The notes under the pieces: generated by a model
The model's database searches: none
Seen by the model: the letters and a program-made list of their open reading frames with translations, nothing else
Told to the model about the DNA's origin: nothing
DNA from: Neptuniibacter sp.
GTDB lineage: Bacteria; Pseudomonadota; Gammaproteobacteria; Pseudomonadales; Balneatricaceae
DNA length: 19,878 bases
Assembly (NCBI GenBank): GCA_030149405.1
Contig: JASBRM010000224.1
Span: 1 to 19,878 of the forward strand
Reading direction: 5' to 3'
Shown: positions 7,743-15,370 of the stretch, piece by piece
How the letters are laid out: every line of letters starts with the position of its first letter
How positions within the stretch are numbered: the stretch's first letter is position 1
Program-made: the position numbers and the translations under genes

Positions 7743-9449
7743 CTCTTTCATCGCTTGATCTGTTGTGAAGAACACCTTTCCTGCACCCAGATGTTCCAGA
7801 AACAGGGTATTACTCAATTGGTCCATAACCGGCCCTTTTACCTCAGACAGGTGAAGAGTTATGTCTTCCTGGCGCAAGTTTGTGATCAACTGCTCCAGAG
7901 TTTCCAGCGCGCTGGCATCAACAAAGTTCACTGCAGTGAAAATGAGCACTACATGTTTGACCCCCTGACGTTGTAAGCATTGCTGGAGCACAAATTCTTC
8001 AACAAAACGGGTATTTGCGAAATACAGACTTTCATCAATTCTTATAGCAATAGTGGATTGATCCGTTTTTACTCTGTGGCGTTCAATGTTACGGAAATGC
8101 TCCGTTTCACCAATGCGACCCACGATAGCTATGTGAGGTTGGCTGGCACGATAGAGTAATAGGGTGATTGATAGGGCAATGCCCAATAAAATTCCAAACT
8201 CAACCCCTATGAACAATACCAACACAAAGGTTACCAGCAAGGTCATAGCATCGGCTTTATTGAACTTCCAGGATTGCATAAAAGCATCGAAATCAATCAG
8301 AGGCAGGACCGCCATAATAATAATTACTCCAAGCATTGCCTTAGGAAGGTAATAAAATAATGGGGTGAAATAAGCTGCGGTTATACCTACCAGAATAGCG
8401 CAAATAATGGAGGCAACTGTTGTTTGAGCTCCAGCGCTGAAATTAACCATAGAACGGCCAAAACCACCGGCAACAGGGTAAGTACCGCTGAATGCGGCGC
8501 CAAGGTTAGCCATGCCCAGTGCGACAAGCTCTTTATTTGGGTCGATCCTCTCCTGGCGTTTGCTGGCCAGAGCAGTGCCCACTGAGACACTTTCGATAAA
8601 TCCGATTAACGCGATCAGAAGGGCGGGGATGAAAAGCTGCTTCCAAAGCTCCAGATCAAGTGTAATGTCTGGAATCGAAGGTAGCCCCTGAGGAATCATG
8701 CCAACGGTTTGCACATTGGCATTGTTATCAAGAGAAAATATCCAAACAGCCAGTGAACCCAAAATAACAACAAACATTGGACCCGCTTTGCAGATAGGTT
8801 GGGATATATAATCCGGGAATTTTAGTCCTTGCAGTTTCTTACATAGCCCCGCTTTGCAATACCACAGCAGCAACAGACCAAATATAGAGAGCAGTAACGC
8901 AATCAGATTGGTATCTGTAATGGCAGAAAAAATATCGTGCAGACTTTCATCAACACTGTTCTGTCTGGGGAGTTCCAAGCCGAGTAAATGTTTTAACTGA
9001 CTCACAGCGATAACTATTGCAGCTGCGCTGGTAAACCCGGAAAGGACGGAATGACTGATAAAGTTGACAATCGCTCCAAGCCTGAGACTGCGCAAAAACA
9101 ACAGAATAACGCCTACCAGTATAGACAAATTGATTGCGGCATTGATGTAACTTTCACTTCCCTGAACCGCGACCTGGCTAACAGCGGTACTGACCATAAG
9201 TGAAGAGATCGCCACGGGCCCCACAGCCAGTGTACGGCTACTGCCTAATAGGGAATAGATCAACAGTGGAAGGATGCTGGCATAAAGCCCAAATTCTGGA
9301 GGCAGGCCTGCAAGCATTGCGTAAGCCATGCTCTGTGGTACCAGCATGATGGCCACAATGATGCCTGCCATCAGATCGCTGATAAATGTCTCCCTCTGAT
9401 ACTTACTCAGCCATTTAATCAGAGGAAAGGTTTCATCCAATCGTTGCAT
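7728..9449 (-). CDS. SulP-family inorganic anion transporter with C-terminal STAS domain
   Basis: An inner-membrane carrier of the SLC26/SulP family, about 573 residues. The first three quarters are strongly hydrophobic with roughly a dozen membrane segments. The family signature is seen near residues 51-72 (PPEFGLYASILPLLIY followed by SLLGSSR). Another conserved block is DPNKELVALGMANLGAAFSG, then YPVAGGFGRS. The C-terminal 130 residues form a cytosolic STAS domain (FVDASALETLE). Sulphate, bicarbonate and other anions are possible; the substrate cannot be told from sequence. Start choice: ATG at 9449 has GTGGGA a few bases upstream. An in-frame TTG at 9464 would add five residues (MWDQL) but lacks a Shine-Dalgarno. 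It is the only minus-strand gene, divergent from nudF and convergent with the EAL-CBS-GGDEF gene, overlapping it by 15 bases. No sulphate-assimilation or carbonic anhydrase gene is adjacent. Confidence 0.95.
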   Translation of the reverse strand: MQRLDETFPLIKWLSKYQRETFISDLMAGIIVAIMLVPQSMAYAMLAGLPPEFGLYASILPLLIYSLLGSSRTLAVGPVAISSLMVSTAVSQVAVQGSESYINAAINLSILVGVILLFLRSLRLGAIVNFISHSVLSGFTSAAAIVIAVSQLKHLLGLELPRQNSVDESLHDIFSAITDTNLIALLLSIFGLLLLWYCKAGLCKKLQGLKFPDYISQPICKAGPMFVVILGSLAVWIFSLDNNANVQTVGMIPQGLPSIPDITLDLELWKQLFIPALLIALIGFIESVSVGTALASKRQERIDPNKELVALGMANLGAAFSGTYPVAGGFGRSMVNFSAGAQTTVASIICAILVGITAAYFTPLFYYLPKAMLGVIIIMAVLPLIDFDAFMQSWKFNKADAMTLLVTFVLVLFIGVEFGILLGIALSITLLLYRASQPHIAIVGRIGETEHFRNIERHRVKTDQSTIAIRIDESLYFANTRFVEEFVLQQCLQRQGVKHVVLIFTAVNFVDASALETLEQLITNLRQEDITLHLSEVKGPVMDQLSNTLFLEHLGAGKVFFTTDQAMKELAGI

Positions 9450-9574
9450 CAATTGGTCCCACAAAGGCTACAAATATAATATGTTAATTAAATATAAGTA
9501 TATTCTATACAATTATATATGGGGTGCAGGCTTTATATCCAGCTGTTGTTATAGTGATAGTTCGAAGAGAAGTG
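9450..9574. promoter_or_regulatory. AT-rich divergent promoter region between the SulP gene and nudF
   Basis: This stretch separates two divergent genes and must hold a promoter for each. Bases 9470-9520 are almost entirely A and T. Visible elements are the palindrome TTAATTAA (9484-9491) and an inverted repeat AATATA-AG-TATATT (9491-9504). There are two sigma-70-like -10 hexamers for the plus strand, TACAAT (9508-9513) and TATAGT (9550-9555). I find no convincing -35 box for either, and no known operator. The exact promoter positions are therefore uncertain. Confidence 0.4.
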
Positions 9575-10213
9575 ATGCGGATCAAACGAATGTCAGATCA
9601 ATGGAAGCCGACTTTTAGTCAAAAAGATTTCAGCCTGGATAAGCAGGAAACTTTATATAATGGCTTTTTTAAGATGTATAAATTGCATCTGAGTCATAAG
9701 ACGTTCTCGGGTGAAAAGATCAGTATTCAGCGAGAGCTGTTTTATCGTGATGATGCTGTATGTGTTCTGCTTTATGATGCTGAGAATGACGCTGTCGTTC
9801 TGGTAGAGCAGTTTCGGGTCGGTGCATACGACAGCCCGGAAGGCCCTTGGCTCCTCGAACTGATCGCAGGTATTGTTGAGCCTGGTGAAACACCAGAAGA
9901 TGTCGCAAGGCGAGAATCCCAGGAAGAAGCCGGGACGGATATAGGTGAGATTGTGCCGATTATCAGGTTTGTTCCCAGTTCTGGTGGCACCCGAGAGTAT
10001 ATTGATCTGCTATGTGCTCAAGTAAACTCTGAGGGTGTTGAAGGTATTCACGGATTGGCAGATGAGGGTGAAGATATTCAGGTGCATACCCTTGCAGCCG
10101 ATGATGCTTTTGCTTTGGTAAAAGCGGGTAAAATAAACAACGCACCGGCAATCATTGCCTTGCAATGGTTGCAGATTAATCGAGAAGAGTTAAAACAGCG
10201 TTGGAAACAATAA
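9575..10213 (+). CDS. nudF: ADP-ribose pyrophosphatase (Nudix hydrolase)
   Basis: A cytosolic Nudix enzyme of about 212 residues that hydrolyses ADP-ribose to AMP and ribose 5-phosphate. The Nudix box GX5EX7REUXEEXGU is present at about 99-121 (G99, E105, R113, E114, E117, E118, G120). The usual hydrophobic residue is serine (RESQEEAG). The family segments YRGFF-like TLYNGFFK, SSGGTREYIDL, GIHGLADEGEDI and PAIIALQWLQ align with E. coli NudF from memory. Start: a GTG at 9524 gives an unlikely hydrophobic extension. ATG 9575 has a purine-rich AGAGAAG just upstream, and ATG 9590 best matches the length of E. coli NudF. Either of these two is possible. It is first in the run nudF-yqiB-cpdA-yqiA-parE, a conserved order in gammaproteobacteria. 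Confidence 0.95.
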   Translation: MRIKRMSDQWKPTFSQKDFSLDKQETLYNGFFKMYKLHLSHKTFSGEKISIQRELFYRDDAVCVLLYDAENDAVVLVEQFRVGAYDSPEGPWLLELIAGIVEPGETPEDVARRESQEEAGTDIGEIVPIIRFVPSSGGTREYIDLLCAQVNSEGVEGIHGLADEGEDIQVHTLAADDAFALVKAGKINNAPAIIALQWLQINREELKQRWKQ

Positions 10214-10228
10214 ACAGTTGGTTTTGCA

Positions 10229-10672
10229 ATGAAGCGTAAATATGTTCCAGATCTGACCAGACAGATGGCCCAGTGCGAGGCAAATTATGCTCGCATAATG
10301 AAGCTGCTGCCTGATCTGGACCAGTGTGATGAGCGTGAGTTTCAGGTCAGTTGGCCTGAACATCAGGCTTTTCTGCGCCTCAAGGTTGATGAACGCTTCA
10401 AATACACAACGACGGTACTCGTTACCCACAGCTACGATAACAGTTCTCCTTGGCTGGATGCTCCGGGGCTTGTTGTGCGCCTCTATCATGATGCCGCAAT
10501 GGCTGAAGTGATTTGTATGCAAAAACGTAAACAGTTGTCCGGCGTCTACCCTTACCCGAATGACAATATGCATCTGCCAGATGAAAAGCTGCAATTAAAC
10601 GAATATCTGGGCGAGTGGCTGAGCGAATGCCTGAGCCACGGTCATACAATGGAGCCGGTATTCAGTGGCTGA
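10229..10672 (+). CDS. yqiB: DUF1249 family protein YqiB
   Basis: A 147-residue soluble protein of the uncharacterised DUF1249 family. The N-terminus (MKRKYVPDLTRQMAQCEANY) is typical of YqiB, as is the block on residues 88-105 (VVRLYHDAAMAEVIC). The central PYPNDNMHLPDEKLQLNEYL is also recognisable. The family's function is unknown. The ATG lies 16 bases after the nudF stop with no strong Shine-Dalgarno (CAGTTGGTTTTGCA), so translation is probably coupled to nudF. Its stop overlaps the GTG start of cpdA by eight bases. Location between nudF and cpdA is the conserved one and supports the call. Confidence 0.92.
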   Translation: MKRKYVPDLTRQMAQCEANYARIMKLLPDLDQCDEREFQVSWPEHQAFLRLKVDERFKYTTTVLVTHSYDNSSPWLDAPGLVVRLYHDAAMAEVICMQKRKQLSGVYPYPNDNMHLPDEKLQLNEYLGEWLSECLSHGHTMEPVFSG

Positions 10673-11432
10673 ACCTTGCCTTCGGCTGATTCAAGTGACA
10701 GATATGCATCTGCAGGACAGTCCTGAAATTGAGATGCGCGGGGTTAACCCTGAAGATCGTTTTCTTTCAGTGATGAATGAAGTCAGCCTGCAAGAAGCTG
10801 ACATGCTGTTGCTTACGGGCGATCTGACCCATCATTCCAAGCCCGCTTATCAACGACTATCCGCCTATCTCCAAAGCCTTACATTTCCGAGCTATTGGAT
10901 ACCTGGGAATCATGATCTGACCGGTGAAATGTTTAAATTTGCGGATCTTGGCTACGGGCGCAAAGTAGTTGAGCAAGACGGCTGGCGAATCTTACTACTG
11001 GATAGCAGTTCATCCCCGGATGGCAGAGGAGGTGGCTCCCTGTCAGAACCAGAGCTGGATTTTTTGAGTACTGAGCTGGAGGAAACAGCGCAAAGTCAGA
11101 ATGTGTTGTTGGTACTTCACCATAATCCGGTTAGCGTTAACAGCAAATGGCAGGACGCTATTATGCTGGCAAATGCGAATCAGTTCTGGAGCATCGTTGA
11201 GCGTTACCCTCAGGTAAAAGGTGTGCTTTTTGGACACGTTCACCAGGCATGGCACTTGGAACGTAACAACGTAAAGCTGTTTTCCTCTCCAGCGACGGCA
11301 GCTCAGTTTAAATCTTGCACGGCGAGTTCCGAAACAGAAGATATTCCTGAGTTATCAGGTCCTGCTTATGCTATCTACGAGCTGCATCAGAACGGCTTAA
11401 TCACACAAAAAGTGAAGCGTTTATCCCTATAG
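10665..11432 (+). CDS. cpdA: 3',5'-cyclic-AMP phosphodiesterase CpdA
   Basis: A class III cyclic nucleotide phosphodiesterase of the calcineurin-like metallophosphoesterase fold, 255 residues, which hydrolyses cAMP to AMP in the cytosol and so tunes CRP-dependent expression. All metal-binding motifs are present: D13-M-H15, G52-D53, G81-N-H-D84, H152-H153 and G190-H-V-H193. Start: GTG at 10665 is the only sensible one, because the first in-frame ATG (10704) lies inside the DxH motif. GGAG lies about ten bases upstream, within the end of yqiB. The start overlaps the yqiB stop in GTGGCTGA, which points to translational coupling. Nearby nudF also yields AMP from a nucleotide signal. Confidence 0.95.
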   Translation: MAEPCLRLIQVTDMHLQDSPEIEMRGVNPEDRFLSVMNEVSLQEADMLLLTGDLTHHSKPAYQRLSAYLQSLTFPSYWIPGNHDLTGEMFKFADLGYGRKVVEQDGWRILLLDSSSSPDGRGGGSLSEPELDFLSTELEETAQSQNVLLVLHHNPVSVNSKWQDAIMLANANQFWSIVERYPQVKGVLFGHVHQAWHLERNNVKLFSSPATAAQFKSCTASSETEDIPELSGPAYAIYELHQNGLITQKVKRLSL

Positions 11433-11491
11433 CTCCAGTGGCCTATTGCGCCTTGCTGCCTGCTCCGGTAACTTCTCCGCAGAGGGAAAAA

Positions 11492-12103
11492 ATGACAACG
11501 CCACTTTTTATCTATGTCCACGGTTTTAACAGCTCGCCAAAGTCCATGAAAGCGCAGCTGTTCCTGCAATACATGCAGGAGCAAGGCAAAGCAGATCAGG
11601 TCTTGGTTCCAGATTTATCTCACTGGCCAACGCAGGCCATTCAGCAGCTTCGGGAAATTGTGGAGCAGAATGCTGACCGGTTGATCATTCTTCTGGGTAG
11701 TTCACTGGGCGGCTATTACAGTACCTGGCTGACTGAACACTTCAGCAATGTGAAAACCGTATTGATTAACCCCTCTGTTCGACCTTTTGAATTGTTGCCG
11801 CAATATCTGGGTGTGAATCAGAATCTGTACAGTGGTGAATCTTATGAGCTCACCGAGGAACACCTGCAACAGCTTCTGGACCTGCATTGCAGTGAGGTCA
11901 AAAAGCCCGGTTCCTATCTGTTGATGGTGCAGACAGCAGATGAAACTCTGGATTATCAGGAAGCGGTGGATAAGTTTTCAGATTCTGTGCAATTTATTCA
12001 ACAGGGTGGTTGCCATGGATTTGAACAGTTTGAAAAGGTTATCCCAGCCATCATGGCATTTTCTGAAGGGCGTATTGAGCTGCCAGATCCGCAGCTCGCT
12101 TAA
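11492..12103 (+). CDS. yqiA: YqiA/YcfP-family alpha/beta-hydrolase esterase
   Basis: A cytosolic alpha/beta-hydrolase of 203 residues, close in length to E. coli YqiA, which acts as an esterase on acyl substrates in vitro. The natural substrate is not known. It starts with the family motif FIYVHGFNSSPKS. The nucleophile elbow is GSSLGGYYSTWL with S71 as likely nucleophile. D150 (QTADETLDY) and H175 (GGCHGFEQFE) complete the triad, and NPSVRPFELL is also typical. Start: ATG 11492 has a strong AGAGGGA at 11481-11487. A GTG at 11438 would add 18 residues that do not resemble the family and lacks such a site, so I reject it. It lies 59 bases after cpdA and 39 before parE. Confidence 0.94.
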   Translation: MTTPLFIYVHGFNSSPKSMKAQLFLQYMQEQGKADQVLVPDLSHWPTQAIQQLREIVEQNADRLIILLGSSLGGYYSTWLTEHFSNVKTVLINPSVRPFELLPQYLGVNQNLYSGESYELTEEHLQQLLDLHCSEVKKPGSYLLMVQTADETLDYQEAVDKFSDSVQFIQQGGCHGFEQFEKVIPAIMAFSEGRIELPDPQLA

Positions 12104-12142
12104 ATTTGAACGACAGTTAGTTAGCGACAGGAATTAGAGTTA

Positions 12143-14035
12143 ATGTCCAAGCAATACAACGCGGATTCCATTGAAGTTCTTAGTGGTTTGGAACCGGTTA
12201 AACGCCGTCCAGGCATGTATACAGAGACCGACCGTCCAAACCATCTGGCACAGGAAGTTATCGATAACTCTGTGGATGAGGCATTGGCCGGTCACGCTAA
12301 GCAGATTGATGTCATCCTCAATAAAGATAATTCTCTGACGGTAACTGATGACGGTCGAGGCATGCCCGTTGATATCCACCCGGAGCAGGGTGTGAGTGGT
12401 GTTGAACTGATCCTCACCAAGTTGCATGCAGGGGGTAAATTTAACAACGATAACTACAACTATTCCGGCGGTTTGCATGGAGTAGGTGTTTCGGTCGTTA
12501 ATGCGTTGTCGAAACTTTTGGAGATCCAGGTTCGTCGTGATGGTCAGGTATACCGGATCGGTTTTGCCGATGGTGAAAAGGTTTCTGAACTGGAAGTGAT
12601 CGATACCTGTGGTAAGCGCAACACAGGTACCACAGTGCGTTTCCTGCCCGATCCAAGTTACTTCGATACGCATAAATTCAGTGTTTCGCGCTTAAAGCAT
12701 AATCTGCGAGCTAAAGCCGTTCTTTGCCCGGGTCTGAAAATGACCTTTACAGATCTCACCGGTGCTAAACGTGAGAAAGAAGAGTGGTTCTATGAAGATG
12801 GTCTGGTGGACTATCTCAAAGGCACAACTCAGGTTTTTGAGGTGCTACCAGCAGAACCCTTCTCCGGTTCGCTTCAGGGTGAAGAGGATGCCGTAGAGTG
12901 GGCCATTCAATGGCTACCGGAAGGTGGCGAGATGACCTGTGAAAGCTACGTGAACCTGATTCCTACCGCGCAGGGTGGTACCCATGTGAATGGTTTGCGA
13001 ACAGGCTTACTGGAAGCCATGCGAGAGTTCTGTGAGTTCCGCAACCTGCTGCCGCGTGGGGTAAAAATTACTGCGGATGATATCTGGGATAAGTGTTGCT
13101 ATATCCTCTCTGCGAAAATGCAGGACCCACAGTTCGCGGGTCAAACCAAAGAACGCCTCTCTTCACGGCAAATAGCGGCGTTTATATCCGGAGCTATTAA
13201 AGATGCCTTCTCCCTGTGGCTTAACCGCCATGTTGAAGAAGGTGAGAAAATAGCCGAAGTCGTTATCTCCAATGCTCAGCGCCGTATGCGCTCCAGCAAA
13301 AAAGTGGTACGTAAGAAAGTCACTTCAGGTCCAGCTTTGCCGGGTAAACTGGCAGATTGTTCAGGTGCGGAAGCGATGGATGCTGAGCTGTTTCTGGTGG
13401 AGGGTGACTCGGCTGGTGGTTCCGCTAAACAGGCGCGTGAGCGTGAGTTTCAGGCGATTATGCCTCTTCGTGGAAAGATTCTGAATTCGTGGGAAGTCGA
13501 TCCGGGTGAAGTGTTGGGTTCGCAGGAGATTCATGACATCTCTGTGGCTATAGGTGTTGAACCGGGTTCAGATAATCTTGAGGGTCTACGTTATGGAAAA
13601 ATCTGTATTCTGGCCGATGCTGACTCTGATGGTCTTCACATTGCCACGCTGCTCTGTGCCTTGTTTGTACGTCACTTCAAACCGTTAGTCGCTGCTGGAC
13701 ATATTTATGTGGCTATGCCACCACTGTATCGTATTGATGTCGCAAAAGAGGTCTATTACGCGCTGGATGATGCGGAGCGTGATGGCATTATGGAACGCAT
13801 TCGTGCCGAGCGTAAAAATGCCAAAATCGGTGTGCAGCGATTTAAAGGTTTGGGTGAAATGAACCCTCTACAGCTTCGTGAAACCACCATGACACCGGAT
13901 ACTCGTCGTTTGGTGCAACTGACAATCGAACCGGGTGATGGCACCAATGAAGTGATGGATATGTTGCTCGCTAAAAAGCGCTCAGGAGACCGTAAATCCT
14001 GGTTGGAATCAAAAGGAAACCTGGCGGATGTTTAA
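12143..14035 (+). CDS. parE: DNA topoisomerase IV subunit B
   Basis: The ATPase subunit of topoisomerase IV, which with ParC decatenates daughter chromosomes and relaxes supercoils. It is 630 residues, the same as E. coli ParE. The GHKL ATPase domain comes first (EVIDNSVDEALAGH with N42; TDDGRGMPVDIHP; GGLHGVGVSVVNAL). The transducer domain follows, then the TOPRIM domain with EGDSAGG at 420-426 and DADSDG at 492-497, and the C-terminal QRFKGLGEMNP block. The metal-binding acidic residues are intact and PLRGKILN of the quinolone-pocket region is normal. ATG 12143 has AGGA about ten bases upstream. The last eight bases overlap the start of the next gene. The missing length of a gyrB-type insert and the neighbourhood with parC distinguish it from GyrB. 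Confidence 0.97.
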   Translation: MSKQYNADSIEVLSGLEPVKRRPGMYTETDRPNHLAQEVIDNSVDEALAGHAKQIDVILNKDNSLTVTDDGRGMPVDIHPEQGVSGVELILTKLHAGGKFNNDNYNYSGGLHGVGVSVVNALSKLLEIQVRRDGQVYRIGFADGEKVSELEVIDTCGKRNTGTTVRFLPDPSYFDTHKFSVSRLKHNLRAKAVLCPGLKMTFTDLTGAKREKEEWFYEDGLVDYLKGTTQVFEVLPAEPFSGSLQGEEDAVEWAIQWLPEGGEMTCESYVNLIPTAQGGTHVNGLRTGLLEAMREFCEFRNLLPRGVKITADDIWDKCCYILSAKMQDPQFAGQTKERLSSRQIAAFISGAIKDAFSLWLNRHVEEGEKIAEVVISNAQRRMRSSKKVVRKKVTSGPALPGKLADCSGAEAMDAELFLVEGDSAGGSAKQAREREFQAIMPLRGKILNSWEVDPGEVLGSQEIHDISVAIGVEPGSDNLEGLRYGKICILADADSDGLHIATLLCALFVRHFKPLVAAGHIYVAMPPLYRIDVAKEVYYALDDAERDGIMERIRAERKNAKIGVQRFKGLGEMNPLQLRETTMTPDTRRLVQLTIEPGDGTNEVMDMLLAKKRSGDRKSWLESKGNLADV

Positions 14036-15335
14036 ACGCTTTCGTTTATACACCTTACTTATTTTTGTGACCTTGCCCCTTCAGGTTGAGGCAGGTCAAC
14101 CGCAAGGTTGGTTTTACCAGCTCTTTGTTGATCGTGATCTCTGGCAAGACCACCGCATCAACATTTACGGACGCGTTCAAGCGGGTCTGATGTATAACGA
14201 CAACAGCTCAGATAACCTTTTCCCGACCGGTTTCTTTAATCTGGATGAAGGTTTTATTCTCAACCGGACTGAGATCATCGTTGAGAAACCATTGCGTACA
14301 ACATACAAGCCTCGAATAGGCCCGTTTCCGGGGCCTGCACCTGAGAACTGGGATTGGGGTTTTTTGGTACAGGGGCGTTATGGTCAGGATTTCAGCCGGA
14401 CCTATGGTTTTGATGATGAGCTGAATATTAATGAGAATGAGCGCCGGGTATTTATTCTGCCGCAGTGGTTTGTGAAAGCCTATGCACCCTGGGGTGGTGG
14501 CACTACATTCCAGTTTGGAACCTGGTTTACCAATATAGGCAATGAAATTGGTGCGCCGGTTGATCCACCGAGCCCTTTCTACAGTCATGCTTACGCCATG
14601 ATGTATGGTCCGTCAAAGCACTTTGGTGGATTGCTATCGACTCGTCTGCCGGTGGCTAAGGAACTTGGCTTATGGGGCATTGAATTAGGTTTGGTGCAGG
14701 GCTGGAATAACCTACAGGATAATAACAGCGAAAAAAGCCTGATTACTGCTCTGCAATGGCGTAGCCCGGATATGCGAACCTGGATTGATTTCGAAAGTAT
14801 CTGGGGAAATGAGCAATCTGAAAATGGCGTATTGGATCAGCGCCCGTTTGTTGCGGTAAGTAGTAATGATGAAAATCTGTTCAGACAATTTCATTCACTG
14901 ACACTGACCCAGTGGTTAGGTAAAGAGAAAGAATGGCGAATTGCCGTGAATGCGGTTTACGGAGATCAGGAAGGTGGTGATGTGGTTGCAGCCAATGCAA
15001 ACCCTCCCGGTTTTCTGATTACTGAGAACAGCCAGTGGTACGGCGTTAATGGTTCTGTTGTATGGCAGATGAAAAAGGATCTGCAATTGGGCCTTCGCGC
15101 GGAATGGTTTACGGACAGAGATGGCGCCTACTTTCTGCTGCCGGAAGGCCGTTACAATGCCTGGACTGCAAGTGTTTCATGGTACCCGGAGCCGTGGCTG
15201 CGGATAAGACCAGAGATTAGATATGACCATTACAGTGGTGCCGGGCAACCCTTTGGTGGTGAATTACCCACATTGTTTAGTGGTAATGAACAGGAACAGA
15301 CTCTGCTCTCAGTGGATGCAACCTTGTTCCTGTAA
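14028..15335 (+). CDS. Outer-membrane beta-barrel protein, porin-like (BBP2/OmpL type)
   Basis: A 435-residue exported protein. Residues 1-22 are a clear signal peptide (positive MFKRFR, hydrophobic core, cleavage after VEA). The mature part is rich in aromatic residues and glycine with alternating hydrophobic strands, as in outer-membrane barrels. Many WYGVNG-, WFTDRDGAYFL- and WLRIRPEIRYDHYSGA-like segments resemble the beta-barrel porin-2 (BBP2) family. It ends in LSVDATLFL, with phenylalanine next to last rather than last. Substrate is unknown. ATG 14028 overlaps the parE stop by eight bases, with AAGGA and GGCGG upstream inside parE, so translation is probably coupled. parC begins 35 bases after its stop. 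Family level is fairly sure; function is not. Confidence 0.8.
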   Translation: MFKRFRLYTLLIFVTLPLQVEAGQPQGWFYQLFVDRDLWQDHRINIYGRVQAGLMYNDNSSDNLFPTGFFNLDEGFILNRTEIIVEKPLRTTYKPRIGPFPGPAPENWDWGFLVQGRYGQDFSRTYGFDDELNINENERRVFILPQWFVKAYAPWGGGTTFQFGTWFTNIGNEIGAPVDPPSPFYSHAYAMMYGPSKHFGGLLSTRLPVAKELGLWGIELGLVQGWNNLQDNNSEKSLITALQWRSPDMRTWIDFESIWGNEQSENGVLDQRPFVAVSSNDENLFRQFHSLTLTQWLGKEKEWRIAVNAVYGDQEGGDVVAANANPPGFLITENSQWYGVNGSVVWQMKKDLQLGLRAEWFTDRDGAYFLLPEGRYNAWTASVSWYPEPWLRIRPEIRYDHYSGAGQPFGGELPTLFSGNEQEQTLLSVDATLFL

Positions 15336-15370
15336 CAAGCAAGAATTTTGATCAGTGGTAAAACGGAAAT

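Noticed and set aside
9524..9574. Longer nudF start at GTG 9524
   Set aside because: It would add a hydrophobic stretch (ALYPAVVIVIV) absent from NudF, from a rare start and without a ribosome binding site; ATG 9575 or 9590 fits the family length.
11438..11491. Longer yqiA start at GTG 11438
   Set aside because: The extra 18 residues do not resemble the family and lack a Shine-Dalgarno, whereas ATG 11492 has AGAGGGA at ideal distance.
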